A stretch of 64,000 bases of DNA from Elusimicrobia bacterium HGW-Elusimicrobia-1 (GTDB lineage: Bacteria; Elusimicrobiota; Endomicrobiia; PHAN01): the NCBI GenBank assembly GCA_002841695.1, contig PHAN01000011.1, positions 1 to 64,000 on the forward strand, read 5' to 3'. Under the pieces are notes generated by a model. The model made no database searches, was not told the DNA's origin, and was given only the letters and a program-made list of their open reading frames with translations. Below, piece by piece: positions 1-8,893 of this stretch. Position numbers and translations under genes: made by a program. Numbering within the stretch: position 1 is the stretch's first letter; every line of letters starts with the position of its first letter.

Positions 1-3000
1 TCTACTGGTCCACGCCGACGGCTCTGACGTTATCGCAGGGCACAAGAAACTTCAACGCCACGCTTCTTACCGCGGCGACTTATCATTACATAAGAGCGGA
101 AACCCAGCTTTATGAGGACGGCACTTCTTCGATATTTACCGTCGAAAGTGAGGCGGGTTATCCGATGAAACTCGCTTTCACGACACCCGCCCGTCATCTT
201 ATAGCCGGCACCACCATACAATTCGACGGCTCCGGTGTTCCATCATCCACGACGACCGTCCCTGCCCGCGGCGGCGATATGACGATAACGCAAAACGGCG
301 ATTTCGCGCCCGCCTTCATGACAGTGGAAATACGCGATGCCTACGATAATGTCGCCGTCTCGACGGAAAACGTAGTCGTGAGTTTTTCCGCTCCCTATTC
401 GACGAATACTTACGGCATTACAAATCCTGTGCCGCCGGACAATCCTGCGTGGCAGTCGATATCAGGAGGCAACTATGCGAACATGCTGATTCCCGCCGGC
501 AATACGACCGCCTCGTTTTATTTCTTCGAAACCGCGGCGGGTACCGTAGCGATAAAAGCGGCGGCTAAGACGGCATCCAACAGAGAATTTCAACCGTCTC
601 AACAGGACAATTTTGTAACGAACGCACCGCCGAGTTATTTCACCATTCATCATAATTTTACTTCGGCAAATCCACTCTCGGTCAACACGACCGGACAGCT
701 TACCGTAAAAGTCCGCGATAGATACGGCAACCTCGCAAGCGGAAGCGATGTCAACGGACAATATTACACGGGAACGATATTATTGAGTCATAACGGCACA
801 AGCGGCAAGGCGATTCTGGAAGATGCCATAAGCGGGGCGACATATTATACATTCACGCAGTCGGATGCGGGGGTATATGCGAACTTGCGGATTTCGGACC
901 AGATTCAGGAAACTTTGAAAGTCAATGTAACCGACTACGCGACGGAGCATCTTCCTCCGGGCGACCCGGCCAAGATAGTCGGTTACACTAACGATACGGA
1001 CCGCGACCTGCCTGTCCGCTCCGATGGAAATGTCGTAACGGCGGGCGTCATTGTAACGCCCGAAGATATGGCGCCGGAGCATCCTCTTAGTCCGACTAAA
1101 CAAACATTGCGCGAAGGCAGTATTTACGAATATAGAACTATGCTTCTGCAGGGCGACGGCGAGACCGACGAAAAACCCTCGCCGTTCCCGATGATGCGAC
1201 TTAATATGAGAACGCGGCCCGCCGGCACAACTCAAACTTCGACAATAACGCAGATAAGAGTTGACAAACTCGGCACGTCGTCGTCGAGCGCCGTCACTGA
1301 ACTCGCCCTTTACAGGGATGATAACAACAACGGTAAGTTCGACGGAGAATTATATTCGGGCGGTCCTTCGGCTGACGTTCTTGTGAAAACCGGAGAGTTT
1401 AACGAAAGCGAGCAGGCGTGGTATTTTACGGGTTTGAATGAGGTGATAACCGCCTCGCAAAAGAATTACTTTCTGACGGCGAGAATATCCAAAACCGCCG
1501 AGCCCGGCGAAACCGTCGGTTTGCGTATAAGCAGTTACAGTTATATAACGACTTCACCGGGAACCGCGATAAAAGTCGCGTCGAGCAATTTTTCGATGAG
1601 AACCGCGACTTCGACTATTATGGAAGAAGAGGGAAAGGTCTACGCCGTCTCTGAGGATATAGCGGCGTGGTTTGAAGTCGATATGGGAACGTGGACGACA
1701 TTGCGCAAAAACAATTATATCTATCAGGGTTACCCCTTTGCGGGCATGTTGAAAATATCAATGTGGACGCCATACTTCAAGGGGTGGCTGCAACAAATCC
1801 GCGTCACAAGAATAGGCACCGGCAGTGATTCGGATATCGTCGGTTGCGCCGTATATATGGACGACAATAGCGCGGGGGAACCTTCCGGCGGCGACGGCAT
1901 ATTTCAGCCGGCTCTTGATACGCGAATTTCATCGTGGACGACCTTCGGCGCTGAGGGTACCGCGCTCGTCACACTGAATACTACGCAGCTTATAGACACG
2001 ACGACGAGGCAATTTTTTATAGCGTACAGAATAAACGATTCCGCTGTTCCGGGCACTACTCAAGGCGCAAGAATCTCCGATGCAAATCATCTGGTTCTCT
2101 CTGTGGGAAACATACAGCCGACGCCTTCTATGATTTCGTCGCTTGTGTCCGTAGTTGCTACCACTGACAGAGTGAATCTTCTTGACTTTAACAAGGCGGC
2201 GCCGAATAATTTCTCTGTTTCCAGCGCTGCCGTTCAGGGCGACGTTAACTGTGTAATGGCGCGTCTTACGATGGGGACTATGGAAAGAACGGCCATCTGG
2301 CGCGGCCTTAAAATAGACAGAGGAAATACCGAAAAGAAAAACAAACCTTCCGATGTCGCCGATATAAAACTCTGGCGCGATGTTAATGGAAATGGCCTGT
2401 TAGACCCGTATATAGACCAGGTTGTGTCGTCTATCGATAAAGCCAATACATTTCCCGTCTCATTGCTCGCGCAGCCCGTCGGGCCGGCGGACACTTTTAT
2501 AAAAGTAACAGACATAACGACTTTCATTCCCGATTCCGGATTATTTCCGCTTGTGCCGGGCCGTCTTATCCTGGGGGATGGTTCCGAGAATCAGGAAGTC
2601 GTGATATACAAAGGGATTAACGTCTACGATAATACTTTCACGGATATTGAGCGCTCGGCTACACCTTTGAGTTTTTCGACGGGAACTGTCGTTTCGGGAC
2701 AGGCGATTATCAGAATACTCGGCACTCTGGGCGGTCAGGAGTTGACCACGGTACCCAAAGATTATTTTGTGACGTATGACATAGATACCCTTTCTTCCGT
2801 TTCCGCGGATTCTAATCTCGGACTTGAGATCAGAACAACGAATTACTTCTCTCTCTTGTCGCCCGACTATATGGAAAACAGATTCGGGAATATAGGGATT
2901 CCTCCGGGCGGCAAGTCGGCAAGTTATATTACGAAGTTAAATGAATTCGCCGACAGTGTCATATGCGTCGCCACTGAAACGCTGACGGGCAGTAATTTGC

Positions 3001-5438
3001 AGCAGAACACCGTCAATCAGGCGGTTTTAATGTTTACACTTGAAACTGCGAAATCCGAAGCTTTATGGAGCGGACTCAATGTCCACGGAATCGGCGCCGC
3101 CGCGGATAACGACAATCTTGTTGAAGAGGTTTCTTCGGTCAAGATATGGTATGACAATAACAACAACGGCATTTTTGAATCACAGTATGATTTGCTTATA
3201 GGTTCCGGCGCTTTCGGCAATATCGGTCAGTCATTGGTTGCGAATATTCCTTTTCAGCCGCAGTTTGTCAAGACGCTCATAACAAAAACGCGCGCTCAGA
3301 CAATCGGCGATTCGCAGAGATACTTCGTCACCTATGATATTACCGGTACCGCCGTTCCGGTCGAGCCTGAAACCCAGGAGTCGCGCACACTCGGAGCAAA
3401 GATAGTCCGCGACGATTCAAACATCTTCGTTTCTTCCCCGAACTTTATGATTCCGACGGGTGGGTACTCCGGCGCTTTTCTTGGCCGCCTGCGAAATATA
3501 ATACCTATGCCGGACCCGTTCGCGCCGGCCGCGGTTTATGGCGCGGCACTTTCTACAACATCAATAAAATGGAGCTGGCACGAAGTCGCCGAAGATGTTT
3601 CGGGTTACAGGATATATTCGGCGACGGGATGTATTTCGGGCGACTTGTCCAAAACAACAACATGCTGGACGGAGAACAATCTCAGCCCGAACACGCCCTA
3701 TGTCAGGTATGTCAGAACATTTAATTCATACAGGGAAAGCGTCAATTCTCCTCCGGTTATAAGGCGTACCCTCGCCAATCCGCCCGTCGGAAGTCACATA
3801 TATTTTATTTCAAGACATAACCTTGGTATTGCATGGTCGCCCAACGGAAACAGCGGCTATACTTCATGGGGAATTATTATTTCCACCGACAACTTTAAGT
3901 TCTCCGTTGCAATGATTAAAAACTTCGCCGACAACCACACGGACACTTTTTATCTCGCCGCGGGGCTTGCCGCAGGCACTACTTATTGGTTCAAAGTCCG
4001 CGCCTTCAACGAGGATGGCATACCGACGGGTTATGATTCAACTGTCGCCGCGCAGACATCTTCGTCGCCGGAACTTTTCGCCGCGGACATTTCCACCGGC
4101 TCTATCAAATGGGAGTGGAAAATTGTCTCCGGCGCGACATATTATCGGGTTTATGACGCGGCCGCCGCTTCACTGTTGGCGAATCTCGAAGGAAACGGCG
4201 CGACCACGTGGACGGAAACCGGTCTTGCGGCGAACACCCCATATTCAAGATACGCGAAATCGGGCGACCAAGACGGTCTTTCGGCCGCGTCCGCAATTGT
4301 AACGAGATATACGCTTGCCAATCCGCCGACCGGACTTTCGATAAGCTCGCCGGGCATTCACGCGTTAACGCTCGCATGGAACGCCAACGACGCGACAAGG
4401 TTCAGGATTTTCTGCGCTCCCGCCGACGATGAGAACGCCCCCGTCAAGGTATTGGAATGGGCAGACGGCATAACCGCTTCACCGGTTACGATAAACGCTC
4501 TGGCGCCCTCAACGACATATTATTTCGCGGTTTACGGTTATAACAGCGACGGTATACCAACGGATAGCAGCGCGACGGTAAAAGGTATCACGCAAGACCT
4601 GCCCCCGACGGTAAGCATGGTCGCCCCCGACCAATCCGCGACGATTAACCGCGACAAGACCACTGCCGGTGGCGTTAATCTTGAAGTAAAAGTGGAGATG
4701 CTGGCCGGAGCCGTTACGAGACAGGTTTATATGGATATCTCGGTTGACCCCGTCAAAAATCCGATAGTTGTGGACAAAGAAAAGATAACCGCCGCGAACA
4801 GTAAAATAACGTCGGACATAAAGAAAAAGATTATCGGCGATACGATAACCGAGTTTGTCGCCAGAGATTATGCCACGGGCGAAAAATTTACCGCGGAATT
4901 CGGCAACACGGTAAGGATAACACTCTCGTATCCCGACGCCGACGACGACGGTTTTGTCGACGGAACGGAGCCGAAGATTCCGGAGAAGAGTTTGAAAGTC
5001 CACGTTCTTAACGAAACGACAGACGAGTGGGAAGAAGTCGGCGGCACAGTGGATACGACAAGCAATAAGGTAACCGTGGAAGTCAAACACTTCAGCGTGT
5101 ATGCTTTGGTAAGCGTAAAGACGTCGTCGTTAAGCCTCGAAGGAGTGAGAATCTATCCCAACCCGTATATACCGGCAGGGACCGGCGCAAACGCAAAATA
5201 CCGCCGAGCCGAGGGCATAAGGTTTGAGGGATTAACCGATAAGGCAAAGATAAGGATATACAATGTAGCAGGCGAACTCGTGTTCGAGAAAGACATTGAA
5301 AACACCGGCGGGGTTTATGACTGGCCCGCGGCGAACACCGACGGAAACAAAGTCGCAAGCGGCGTGTATATCTATTACATAATCAATCCCGACGACGGTT
5401 CGCAAAAAGCCAAAGGGAAGCTTGCAATAATAAAATAG
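1..5438 (+). CDS. Giant secreted multidomain protein with FlgD-like C-terminal sorting-type domain (5' end outside window)
   Basis: The reading frame is open from base 3, so the gene begins upstream; 1811 residues are visible. Early residues (about 90-305) look like filamin/invasin-type Ig repeats. Three calcium-loop-like segments follow, DDNNNGKFD near residue 440, DVNGNGLLD near 793 and DNNNNGIFE near 1050, each in a similar repeated beta-rich unit. Four fibronectin-III-like modules lie between about 1176 and 1530, each with a conserved Trp (IKWSW, LGIAW, IKWEW, LTLAW). The last 95 residues form a FlgD-like domain with YPNPY, IRIYNVAGELV, GNKVASGVYIYY and a final KGKLAIIK. In Bacteroidota such domains are secretion/anchoring signals; here that role is inferred. 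The PorV-type barrel 65 bases downstream is a likely partner. Probably a surface adhesin or stalk-like filament protein; ligand unknown. Confidence 0.85.
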   Translation, partial: YWSTPTALTLSQGTRNFNATLLTAATYHYIRAETQLYEDGTSSIFTVESEAGYPMKLAFTTPARHLIAGTTIQFDGSGVPSSTTTVPARGGDMTITQNGDFAPAFMTVEIRDAYDNVAVSTENVVVSFSAPYSTNTYGITNPVPPDNPAWQSISGGNYANMLIPAGNTTASFYFFETAAGTVAIKAAAKTASNREFQPSQQDNFVTNAPPSYFTIHHNFTSANPLSVNTTGQLTVKVRDRYGNLASGSDVNGQYYTGTILLSHNGTSGKAILEDAISGATYYTFTQSDAGVYANLRISDQIQETLKVNVTDYATEHLPPGDPAKIVGYTNDTDRDLPVRSDGNVVTAGVIVTPEDMAPEHPLSPTKQTLREGSIYEYRTMLLQGDGETDEKPSPFPMMRLNMRTRPAGTTQTSTITQIRVDKLGTSSSSAVTELALYRDDNNNGKFDGELYSGGPSADVLVKTGEFNESEQAWYFTGLNEVITASQKNYFLTARISKTAEPGETVGLRISSYSYITTSPGTAIKVASSNFSMRTATSTIMEEEGKVYAVSEDIAAWFEVDMGTWTTLRKNNYIYQGYPFAGMLKISMWTPYFKGWLQQIRVTRIGTGSDSDIVGCAVYMDDNSAGEPSGGDGIFQPALDTRISSWTTFGAEGTALVTLNTTQLIDTTTRQFFIAYRINDSAVPGTTQGARISDANHLVLSVGNIQPTPSMISSLVSVVATTDRVNLLDFNKAAPNNFSVSSAAVQGDVNCVMARLTMGTMERTAIWRGLKIDRGNTEKKNKPSDVADIKLWRDVNGNGLLDPYIDQVVSSIDKANTFPVSLLAQPVGPADTFIKVTDITTFIPDSGLFPLVPGRLILGDGSENQEVVIYKGINVYDNTFTDIERSATPLSFSTGTVVSGQAIIRILGTLGGQELTTVPKDYFVTYDIDTLSSVSADSNLGLEIRTTNYFSLLSPDYMENRFGNIGIPPGGKSASYITKLNEFADSVICVATETLTGSNLQQNTVNQAVLMFTLETAKSEALWSGLNVHGIGAAADNDNLVEEVSSVKIWYDNNNNGIFESQYDLLIGSGAFGNIGQSLVANIPFQPQFVKTLITKTRAQTIGDSQRYFVTYDITGTAVPVEPETQESRTLGAKIVRDDSNIFVSSPNFMIPTGGYSGAFLGRLRNIIPMPDPFAPAAVYGAALSTTSIKWSWHEVAEDVSGYRIYSATGCISGDLSKTTTCWTENNLSPNTPYVRYVRTFNSYRESVNSPPVIRRTLANPPVGSHIYFISRHNLGIAWSPNGNSGYTSWGIIISTDNFKFSVAMIKNFADNHTDTFYLAAGLAAGTTYWFKVRAFNEDGIPTGYDSTVAAQTSSSPELFAADISTGSIKWEWKIVSGATYYRVYDAAAASLLANLEGNGATTWTETGLAANTPYSRYAKSGDQDGLSAASAIVTRYTLANPPTGLSISSPGIHALTLAWNANDATRFRIFCAPADDENAPVKVLEWADGITASPVTINALAPSTTYYFAVYGYNSDGIPTDSSATVKGITQDLPPTVSMVAPDQSATINRDKTTAGGVNLEVKVEMLAGAVTRQVYMDISVDPVKNPIVVDKEKITAANSKITSDIKKKIIGDTITEFVARDYATGEKFTAEFGNTVRITLSYPDADDDGFVDGTEPKIPEKSLKVHVLNETTDEWEEVGGTVDTTSNKVTVEVKHFSVYALVSVKTSSLSLEGVRIYPNPYIPAGTGANAKYRRAEGIRFEGLTDKAKIRIYNVAGELVFEKDIENTGGVYDWPAANTDGNKVASGVYIYYIINPDDGSQKAKGKLAIIK

Positions 5439-5502
5439 AGAAGAGTTTCGGGTATTCCGCCGTCGAGCGCGATTTGGAATAACGATGTTTATCCGAGGTT
5501 AT

Positions 5503-6417
5503 ATGCGAGGTTTTTTAATAAATCTTTCGGCGCTTTTACTGATTCATGGCGTTGCCCTTGGAGCATTTTCAAAGAGCGACGCGGGAACATCCGGCGCGCA
5601 GTTTCTAAAGCTTGGGGCGGGAGCCCGCGCAACTTCAATGGGCGGCGCTTTCACGGGAGTTGCCGATGACGCCACCGCGGTTTACTGGAACCCGGCGGGG
5701 TTGAGCCGGATAGAAAAAAAATCGGTTTCACTGATGCACGCCCTGTGGTTCGAAGATATATCGTATGACTGGGCGTCATATGTTTGCCCCGCGAAGATAG
5801 GAAGTTTCGGCGTCGGGATACAGTATGTTTCTTACGGAGCGCTAAAAGGCGCCGACAAAGATGGCGCGGAGACGGGCAATTTTATTCCTGCCGATATAGC
5901 GCTTACGATGGCGTATGGAAGAAAGATATCGGGGATAGATGCCGGCATAAGCGTAAAATACATTCAGTCAACGATAACGGAGACGGCCACGGCGCTCGCC
6001 GCCGACCTGGGCGTTATGAAAAAGATGGTTGATAATAAACTGTCCCTCGGATTGGCGGTTCAAAACATCGCCGGCGAAATGAAGTTCATAGAGGCGGCCG
6101 ACCCTTTGCCGCTTACGATAAAAGTAGGCGTGGCGTATAAATTTATGAAGAACCTTCTTGTTTCGGCAGATATAATTATGCCCAGCGACAGCGGAGTCAA
6201 CTTCGCTATAGGCGGCGAATACGCTCATCGGGTCAACGACGACCTCTCCGCGACTTTGAGATTAGGATGCAACACAATAAGCAAAGACGTCACCGGATTA
6301 AGCGGCATAACCGCCGGCATCGGGGGGGCATACAAAAACTACGCCATCGACTATGCATTCGTCCCATACGGCGATCTCGGTATGACGCACAGAGTATCGT
6401 TGGGTGTTAAGTTTTAG
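5503..6417 (+). CDS. PorV/PorQ-family outer-membrane beta-barrel protein
   Basis: About 304 residues with an N-terminal signal peptide (LLIHGVALGAFS). Hallmarks of the PorV/PorQ (UPF0164-like) family are visible: GAGARATSMGGAF, then ADDATAVYWNPAGLSR, repeated alternating beta strands and a C-terminal barrel strand ending in VSLGVKF. An in-frame ATG at 5485 is possible, but 5503 has a GAGG box six bases upstream and gives a cleaner signal peptide. It follows the giant FlgD-domain protein in the same direction with a 65-base gap, so the two are probably co-transcribed. In Porphyromonas PorV shuttles type IX substrates by binding their C-terminal domain; an equivalent role here is an inference from the repeated pairing in this window. 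It is paralogous to the barrels at 15.6 and 62.1 kb. Confidence 0.88.
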   Translation: MRGFLINLSALLLIHGVALGAFSKSDAGTSGAQFLKLGAGARATSMGGAFTGVADDATAVYWNPAGLSRIEKKSVSLMHALWFEDISYDWASYVCPAKIGSFGVGIQYVSYGALKGADKDGAETGNFIPADIALTMAYGRKISGIDAGISVKYIQSTITETATALAADLGVMKKMVDNKLSLGLAVQNIAGEMKFIEAADPLPLTIKVGVAYKFMKNLLVSADIIMPSDSGVNFAIGGEYAHRVNDDLSATLRLGCNTISKDVTGLSGITAGIGGAYKNYAIDYAFVPYGDLGMTHRVSLGVKF

Positions 6418-6433
6418 CTTATGGAAAGTGTGT

Positions 6434-6454
6434 AATGTAACCGAATCTTGACCC
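6434..6454 (+). repeat. 21-bp direct repeat, copy 1
   Basis: Begins AATGTAACCG and ends CTTGACCC; an identical 21-bp string lies at 21277-21297. Both copies sit just downstream of beta-barrel genes and upstream of accessory genes. It may be an end of a lost mobile element or a recombination scar; no transposase is visible. Confidence 0.6.
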
Positions 6455-6585
6455 CACCCATGGATAAAAACACCGTTTTAAGTAGTAGTGAGCCCACTTT
6501 TACGATGCCTGCGACCCATTTTTACACCCTGGCATGACCCCTTTTGCTCCGTCGCCTGCCGATGCTCACCTCGCTTATTTTTAGC

Positions 6586-6656
6586 AGAACCCCCTCAAAA
6601 ATCAACACAAACAGCAAAATTCGCCCCCACAAGCCAGGTTCGAACTGTAGTTTTTT
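6586..6656 (+). repeat. Modular dispersed repeat, copy A (5' module only)
   Basis: Carries the conserved 5' module seen in seven places: ACCCCCTCAAAAATCAACAC, then CGCCCCCACAA and GGTTCGAAC. After GTTCGAAC the sequence switches to an Ig-domain coding remnant, so the hairpin modules found in copies B, C, E and G are missing. The junction suggests recombination inside the repeat. Confidence 0.7.
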
Positions 6657-6804
6657 CGTTAATGACATAAAACAAGGATGGCCGGGTAGATGGAAAACTG
6701 GTTTTCCAGTTAAATTGGGTCGTGGTAAAAACATACTAAAACTTGTAGTTACCGACGGACACAATACAGTAACCAAAGAAATGACGATTTATGTAAAAGA
6801 GTAA
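6643..6804 (+). pseudogene. Remnant of an Ig-like-domain surface protein (C-terminal end)
   Basis: About 53 residues end in GRGKNILKLVVTDGHNTVTK and a short beta strand, the typical tail of bacterial Ig-like repeats (GxNxLxVxVTDxxGNxxxxxxxxxV). It begins exactly where dispersed repeat A breaks off, has no start codon or signal peptide of its own, and is therefore read as the last piece of a larger surface protein joined here by recombination. No function is expected. Confidence 0.55.
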
Positions 6805-6896
6805 CAGTGATGAAGAAAAATCCATTTTACATTCGGCGGGACATCACAGGCGCCGGCCGCGGCTCGTCCGATTTCAAGGACTGACACTCCTTGAAA

Positions 6897-6925
6897 TTGA
6901 CATATTACAAGGATTTTGATATACT
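6897..6925 (+). promoter_or_regulatory. Sigma-70-type promoter for the DUF4143 ATPase
   Basis: TTGACA at 6897-6902 and TATACT at 6920-6925 with a 17-base spacer. The start codon at 6935 is only ten bases after the -10 box, so the transcript would be leaderless or nearly so. Confidence 0.65.
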
Positions 6926-6934
6926 CTTGCCGAT

Positions 6935-8062
6935 ATGAAAATACCGAGAACGTACGATTTGTCCCAAAAGATCGCGCCCGGCAAAGTCCTTGTCATTTAC
7001 GGCCCGAGGCAGGTGGGAAAAACCACGCTTCTTAAGGATTTTCTTGCCGGAACAAAACTTAAATACCGGCTTGATTCGGGCGATAATATCGGGACACAGA
7101 ATGTTTTGGGCTCGCGGGATTTTTCGGCGCTCAAAGATTACACCCAGGGCTACAATCTTATAGCCATAGACGAGGCGCAGAAAATCCGAGGCGTCGGCGA
7201 CGGCCTTAAAATCCTCGTTGACCAAATACCGGGGATTCGCGTAATAGTAACCGGCTCGTCATCTTTCGAACTTACCGGACAAATCGGCGAACCTCTTACC
7301 GGCAGAAAGACCACGCTTAACCTTTATCCTATATCGCTTCTTGAACTCTCGCGTATGTATAATCCGTCGGAGACAAAAGAAAAACTGAGCGAGTGGCTGG
7401 TGTATGGCGGATACCCCGAGGTCCTGACGACGAAAAGCAAGAACGGCAAAGCCGCGCTGCTCGAGGAGATAGTCCAGTCGTATCTTCTGAAGGACATTTT
7501 GGAGCTTGAAAAAGTCAAGAGTTCCAAGATTCTGCTCGATATGCTGCGGCTTCTGGCTTTCCAAATCGGCAAAGAAGTTTCGCTGAGCGAAATAGCCCAA
7601 CAGGTGGGCGTGAATTATAAAACCGTGGCGCGGTATCTCGATTTGTTCGAGAAATCGTTCGTGATTTATAATTTAAGAGGATTCAGCAGAAACCTCAGAA
7701 GCGAAATCACCAAAAAGAGCAAATATTTTTTCTACGACAACGGCGTCAGAAACGCCGTTATTTCCAATTTCAACGCTATTGAGTTGAGAAACGACATCGG
7801 CGCGCTGTGGGAGAACTTTATATTTATGGAGCGGCTCAAAAAACGCTCTTATAAAAACATATTCGCGAATTGCTATTTCTGGCGGACATGGGAGGGCAAG
7901 GAAATAGACCTTGTCGAGGAGCGCGGCGGCAAACTTTACGGCTATGAGATAAAATGGTCGCCCGCAAAAAAACCTCGCGTCCCCCGCGAGTGGGCCGAAA
8001 CTTACAAAGGCGCAAAGTATGAAGTCGTAACGAAAGATAATTTTGCGGGTTTTGTGTCTTGA
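6935..8062 (+). CDS. AAA+ ATPase with C-terminal DUF4143 nuclease-like domain
   Basis: 375 residues. An N-terminal AAA_14-type ATPase has Walker A GPRQVGKTT (residues about 26-34) and a Walker B-like LIAIDEAQ (about 73-80), with sensor segment VIVTGSSSFEL. A winged-helix stretch (EIAQQVGVNYKTVARYLDLF, about 215-234) is followed by DUF4143 with a PD-(D/E)XK-like pattern, KEIDLVEE then YGYEIK. These are widespread in bacteria and archaea; some are thought to act in defence or toxin systems but their substrate is unknown. It has its own strong promoter, is followed closely by a small antitoxin-like gene and then a dispersed repeat, and is about as long as family members usually are, so probably intact. 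A second paralogue lies at 10.6 kb. Confidence 0.9.
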   Translation: MKIPRTYDLSQKIAPGKVLVIYGPRQVGKTTLLKDFLAGTKLKYRLDSGDNIGTQNVLGSRDFSALKDYTQGYNLIAIDEAQKIRGVGDGLKILVDQIPGIRVIVTGSSSFELTGQIGEPLTGRKTTLNLYPISLLELSRMYNPSETKEKLSEWLVYGGYPEVLTTKSKNGKAALLEEIVQSYLLKDILELEKVKSSKILLDMLRLLAFQIGKEVSLSEIAQQVGVNYKTVARYLDLFEKSFVIYNLRGFSRNLRSEITKKSKYFFYDNGVRNAVISNFNAIELRNDIGALWENFIFMERLKKRSYKNIFANCYFWRTWEGKEIDLVEERGGKLYGYEIKWSPAKKPRVPREWAETYKGAKYEVVTKDNFAGFVS

Positions 8063-8073
8063 AATGTCGGAAT

Positions 8074-8238
8074 ATGAAGAATTATAAAACACTGCACTCG
8101 AAAGCCACCGCGGCGCTTAAAGAAGCCGTAAGAGAAGTCGTCGAGGACCACAAACGCACCGGCCGCCCGCTTGCCGTCTGGCGCAAAGGCAAAGTGGCCT
8201 GGATCTCGGCCGACAAAGTATCCAGAACCGCAAAATAG
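8074..8238 (+). CDS. Small antitoxin-like protein of 54 residues
   Basis: Starts 11 bases after the ATPase stop. The sequence has an amphipathic helix (KATAALKEAVREVVEDHKRT) followed by a short beta-hairpin-like tail (RPLAVWRKGKVAWISADK). Such small helix-plus-hairpin proteins (pattern H-K-R/T-G-x-P-x-x-V/I-W-x-x-G-K-V) are common next to nuclease or toxin genes, but no family is named with certainty. Because it is tightly coupled to the DUF4143 ATPase it may form a two-gene module with it. Alternative: an unrelated small regulator. The helix-rich composition and clean reading frame support a real gene. Confidence 0.6.
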   Translation: MKNYKTLHSKATAALKEAVREVVEDHKRTGRPLAVWRKGKVAWISADKVSRTAK

Positions 8239-8310
8239 GGCTTGTCAGTAGGGGCATTTCCTCGTTTTAAAGCATCATCGGACGCGGTTCCGACCCGCCA
8301 CCAATTTACC

Positions 8311-8425
8311 AAAACCCCCTAAAAAATCAACACAAACACCCAAATCCGCCCCCACAAAATAAGTTCGAACATCGTCCAGTCGGGGGAGTTTTTTCATTTT
8401 TACCGTCGACGTCTCGACGGAAAAA
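8311..8425 (+). repeat. Modular dispersed repeat, copy B
   Basis: Contains the 5' module (AAAACCCCCTAAAAAATCAA to AAGTTCGAAC), the short linker ATCGTCCAGTCGGGGGAG, a T-rich run and the 3' hairpin ACCGTCGA-CGTC-TCGACGG. The optional inner hairpin seen in copies C, E and G is absent. It follows the 54-residue gene by 72 bases and precedes leader copy 1. Confidence 0.75.
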
Positions 8426-8563
8426 TCGTTCCACAAAAGTTTCTCTCCGACGGAAAATCAACTCGCAATCCATTCGCAATCGCCATCTGCTTCAATGGAA
8501 ACTCTCGCATCTCCCGCCCAAAACATCGCTCGCAATCGCGCCTGGCCCGCCCATTTTATTTTG

Positions 8564-8630
8564 TATAATTTGCTCGCGGCCGGGCGCCACTTCGCCCGGC
8601 GCAAGGGGAAATGTTTTGGGGATGGCGGGA
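8564..8630 (+). ncRNA. Candidate structured leader RNA, copy 1
   Basis: A TATAAT box at 8564-8569 is followed by a perfect 8-bp hairpin (GCCGGGCG 8579-8586 with CGCCCGGC 8593-8600) and then GCAAGGGGAAATG, TTTT, GGGGATGGCGGGA. Three other copies in the window keep the two GGGGA boxes while the hairpin changes sequence but keeps pairing. The next gene starts at 8643, so this is its 5' leader. Confidence 0.55.
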
Positions 8631-8642
8631 GCATAACAAGAT

Positions 8643-8879
8643 ATGAAAAAAATAATTATTTTTCTCTCGGCAGTTTTGATTTCAACGGCGGGTTTCGGGC
8701 GGCAAAAAGAGCAGGCGGTGCCGTCTGTCCCCCCGGATTTGGAGTCAATCAGGCAAGAATGGGGCATGCCTTTAGCCAACGTTTCGCCCTACATGATAGA
8801 GCGTATGCGGGAGTATAAAAGATACAAAGAGTCGTCCGTCATAAAACGGATAGACGAAGCGCTTGAAAAAACGAGATAA
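8643..8879 (+). CDS. N-terminal part of a secreted helical-repeat protein (frameshifted)
   Basis: 78 residues. A clear signal peptide (MKKIIIFLSAVLISTAGFG) is followed by a helical region. The frame ends at 8879, but adding one A in the A-run at 8866-8871 would continue it directly into the frame of the next entry (EK-N-EITISTAVLYKIYAAED). The restored segment then matches two later repeats in that protein, so the two entries are one gene split by a single-base deletion. The N-terminal unit resembles the leading region of MXAN_6640-type secreted metalloproteases (helix, GEI, A-LY-YA, LP). Preceded by leader copy 1. Either a decayed gene or a sequencing error in a homopolymer. Confidence 0.7.
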   Translation: MKKIIIFLSAVLISTAGFGRQKEQAVPSVPPDLESIRQEWGMPLANVSPYMIERMREYKRYKESSVIKRIDEALEKTR

Positions 8880-8893
8880 CCATAAGCACCGCC

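Noticed and set aside
8564-8630. Known riboswitch class for the GGGGA leader (fluoride, yybP-ykoY, c-di-AMP)
   Set aside because: Only the purine-rich box is superficially similar; the other conserved parts of those classes are missing.
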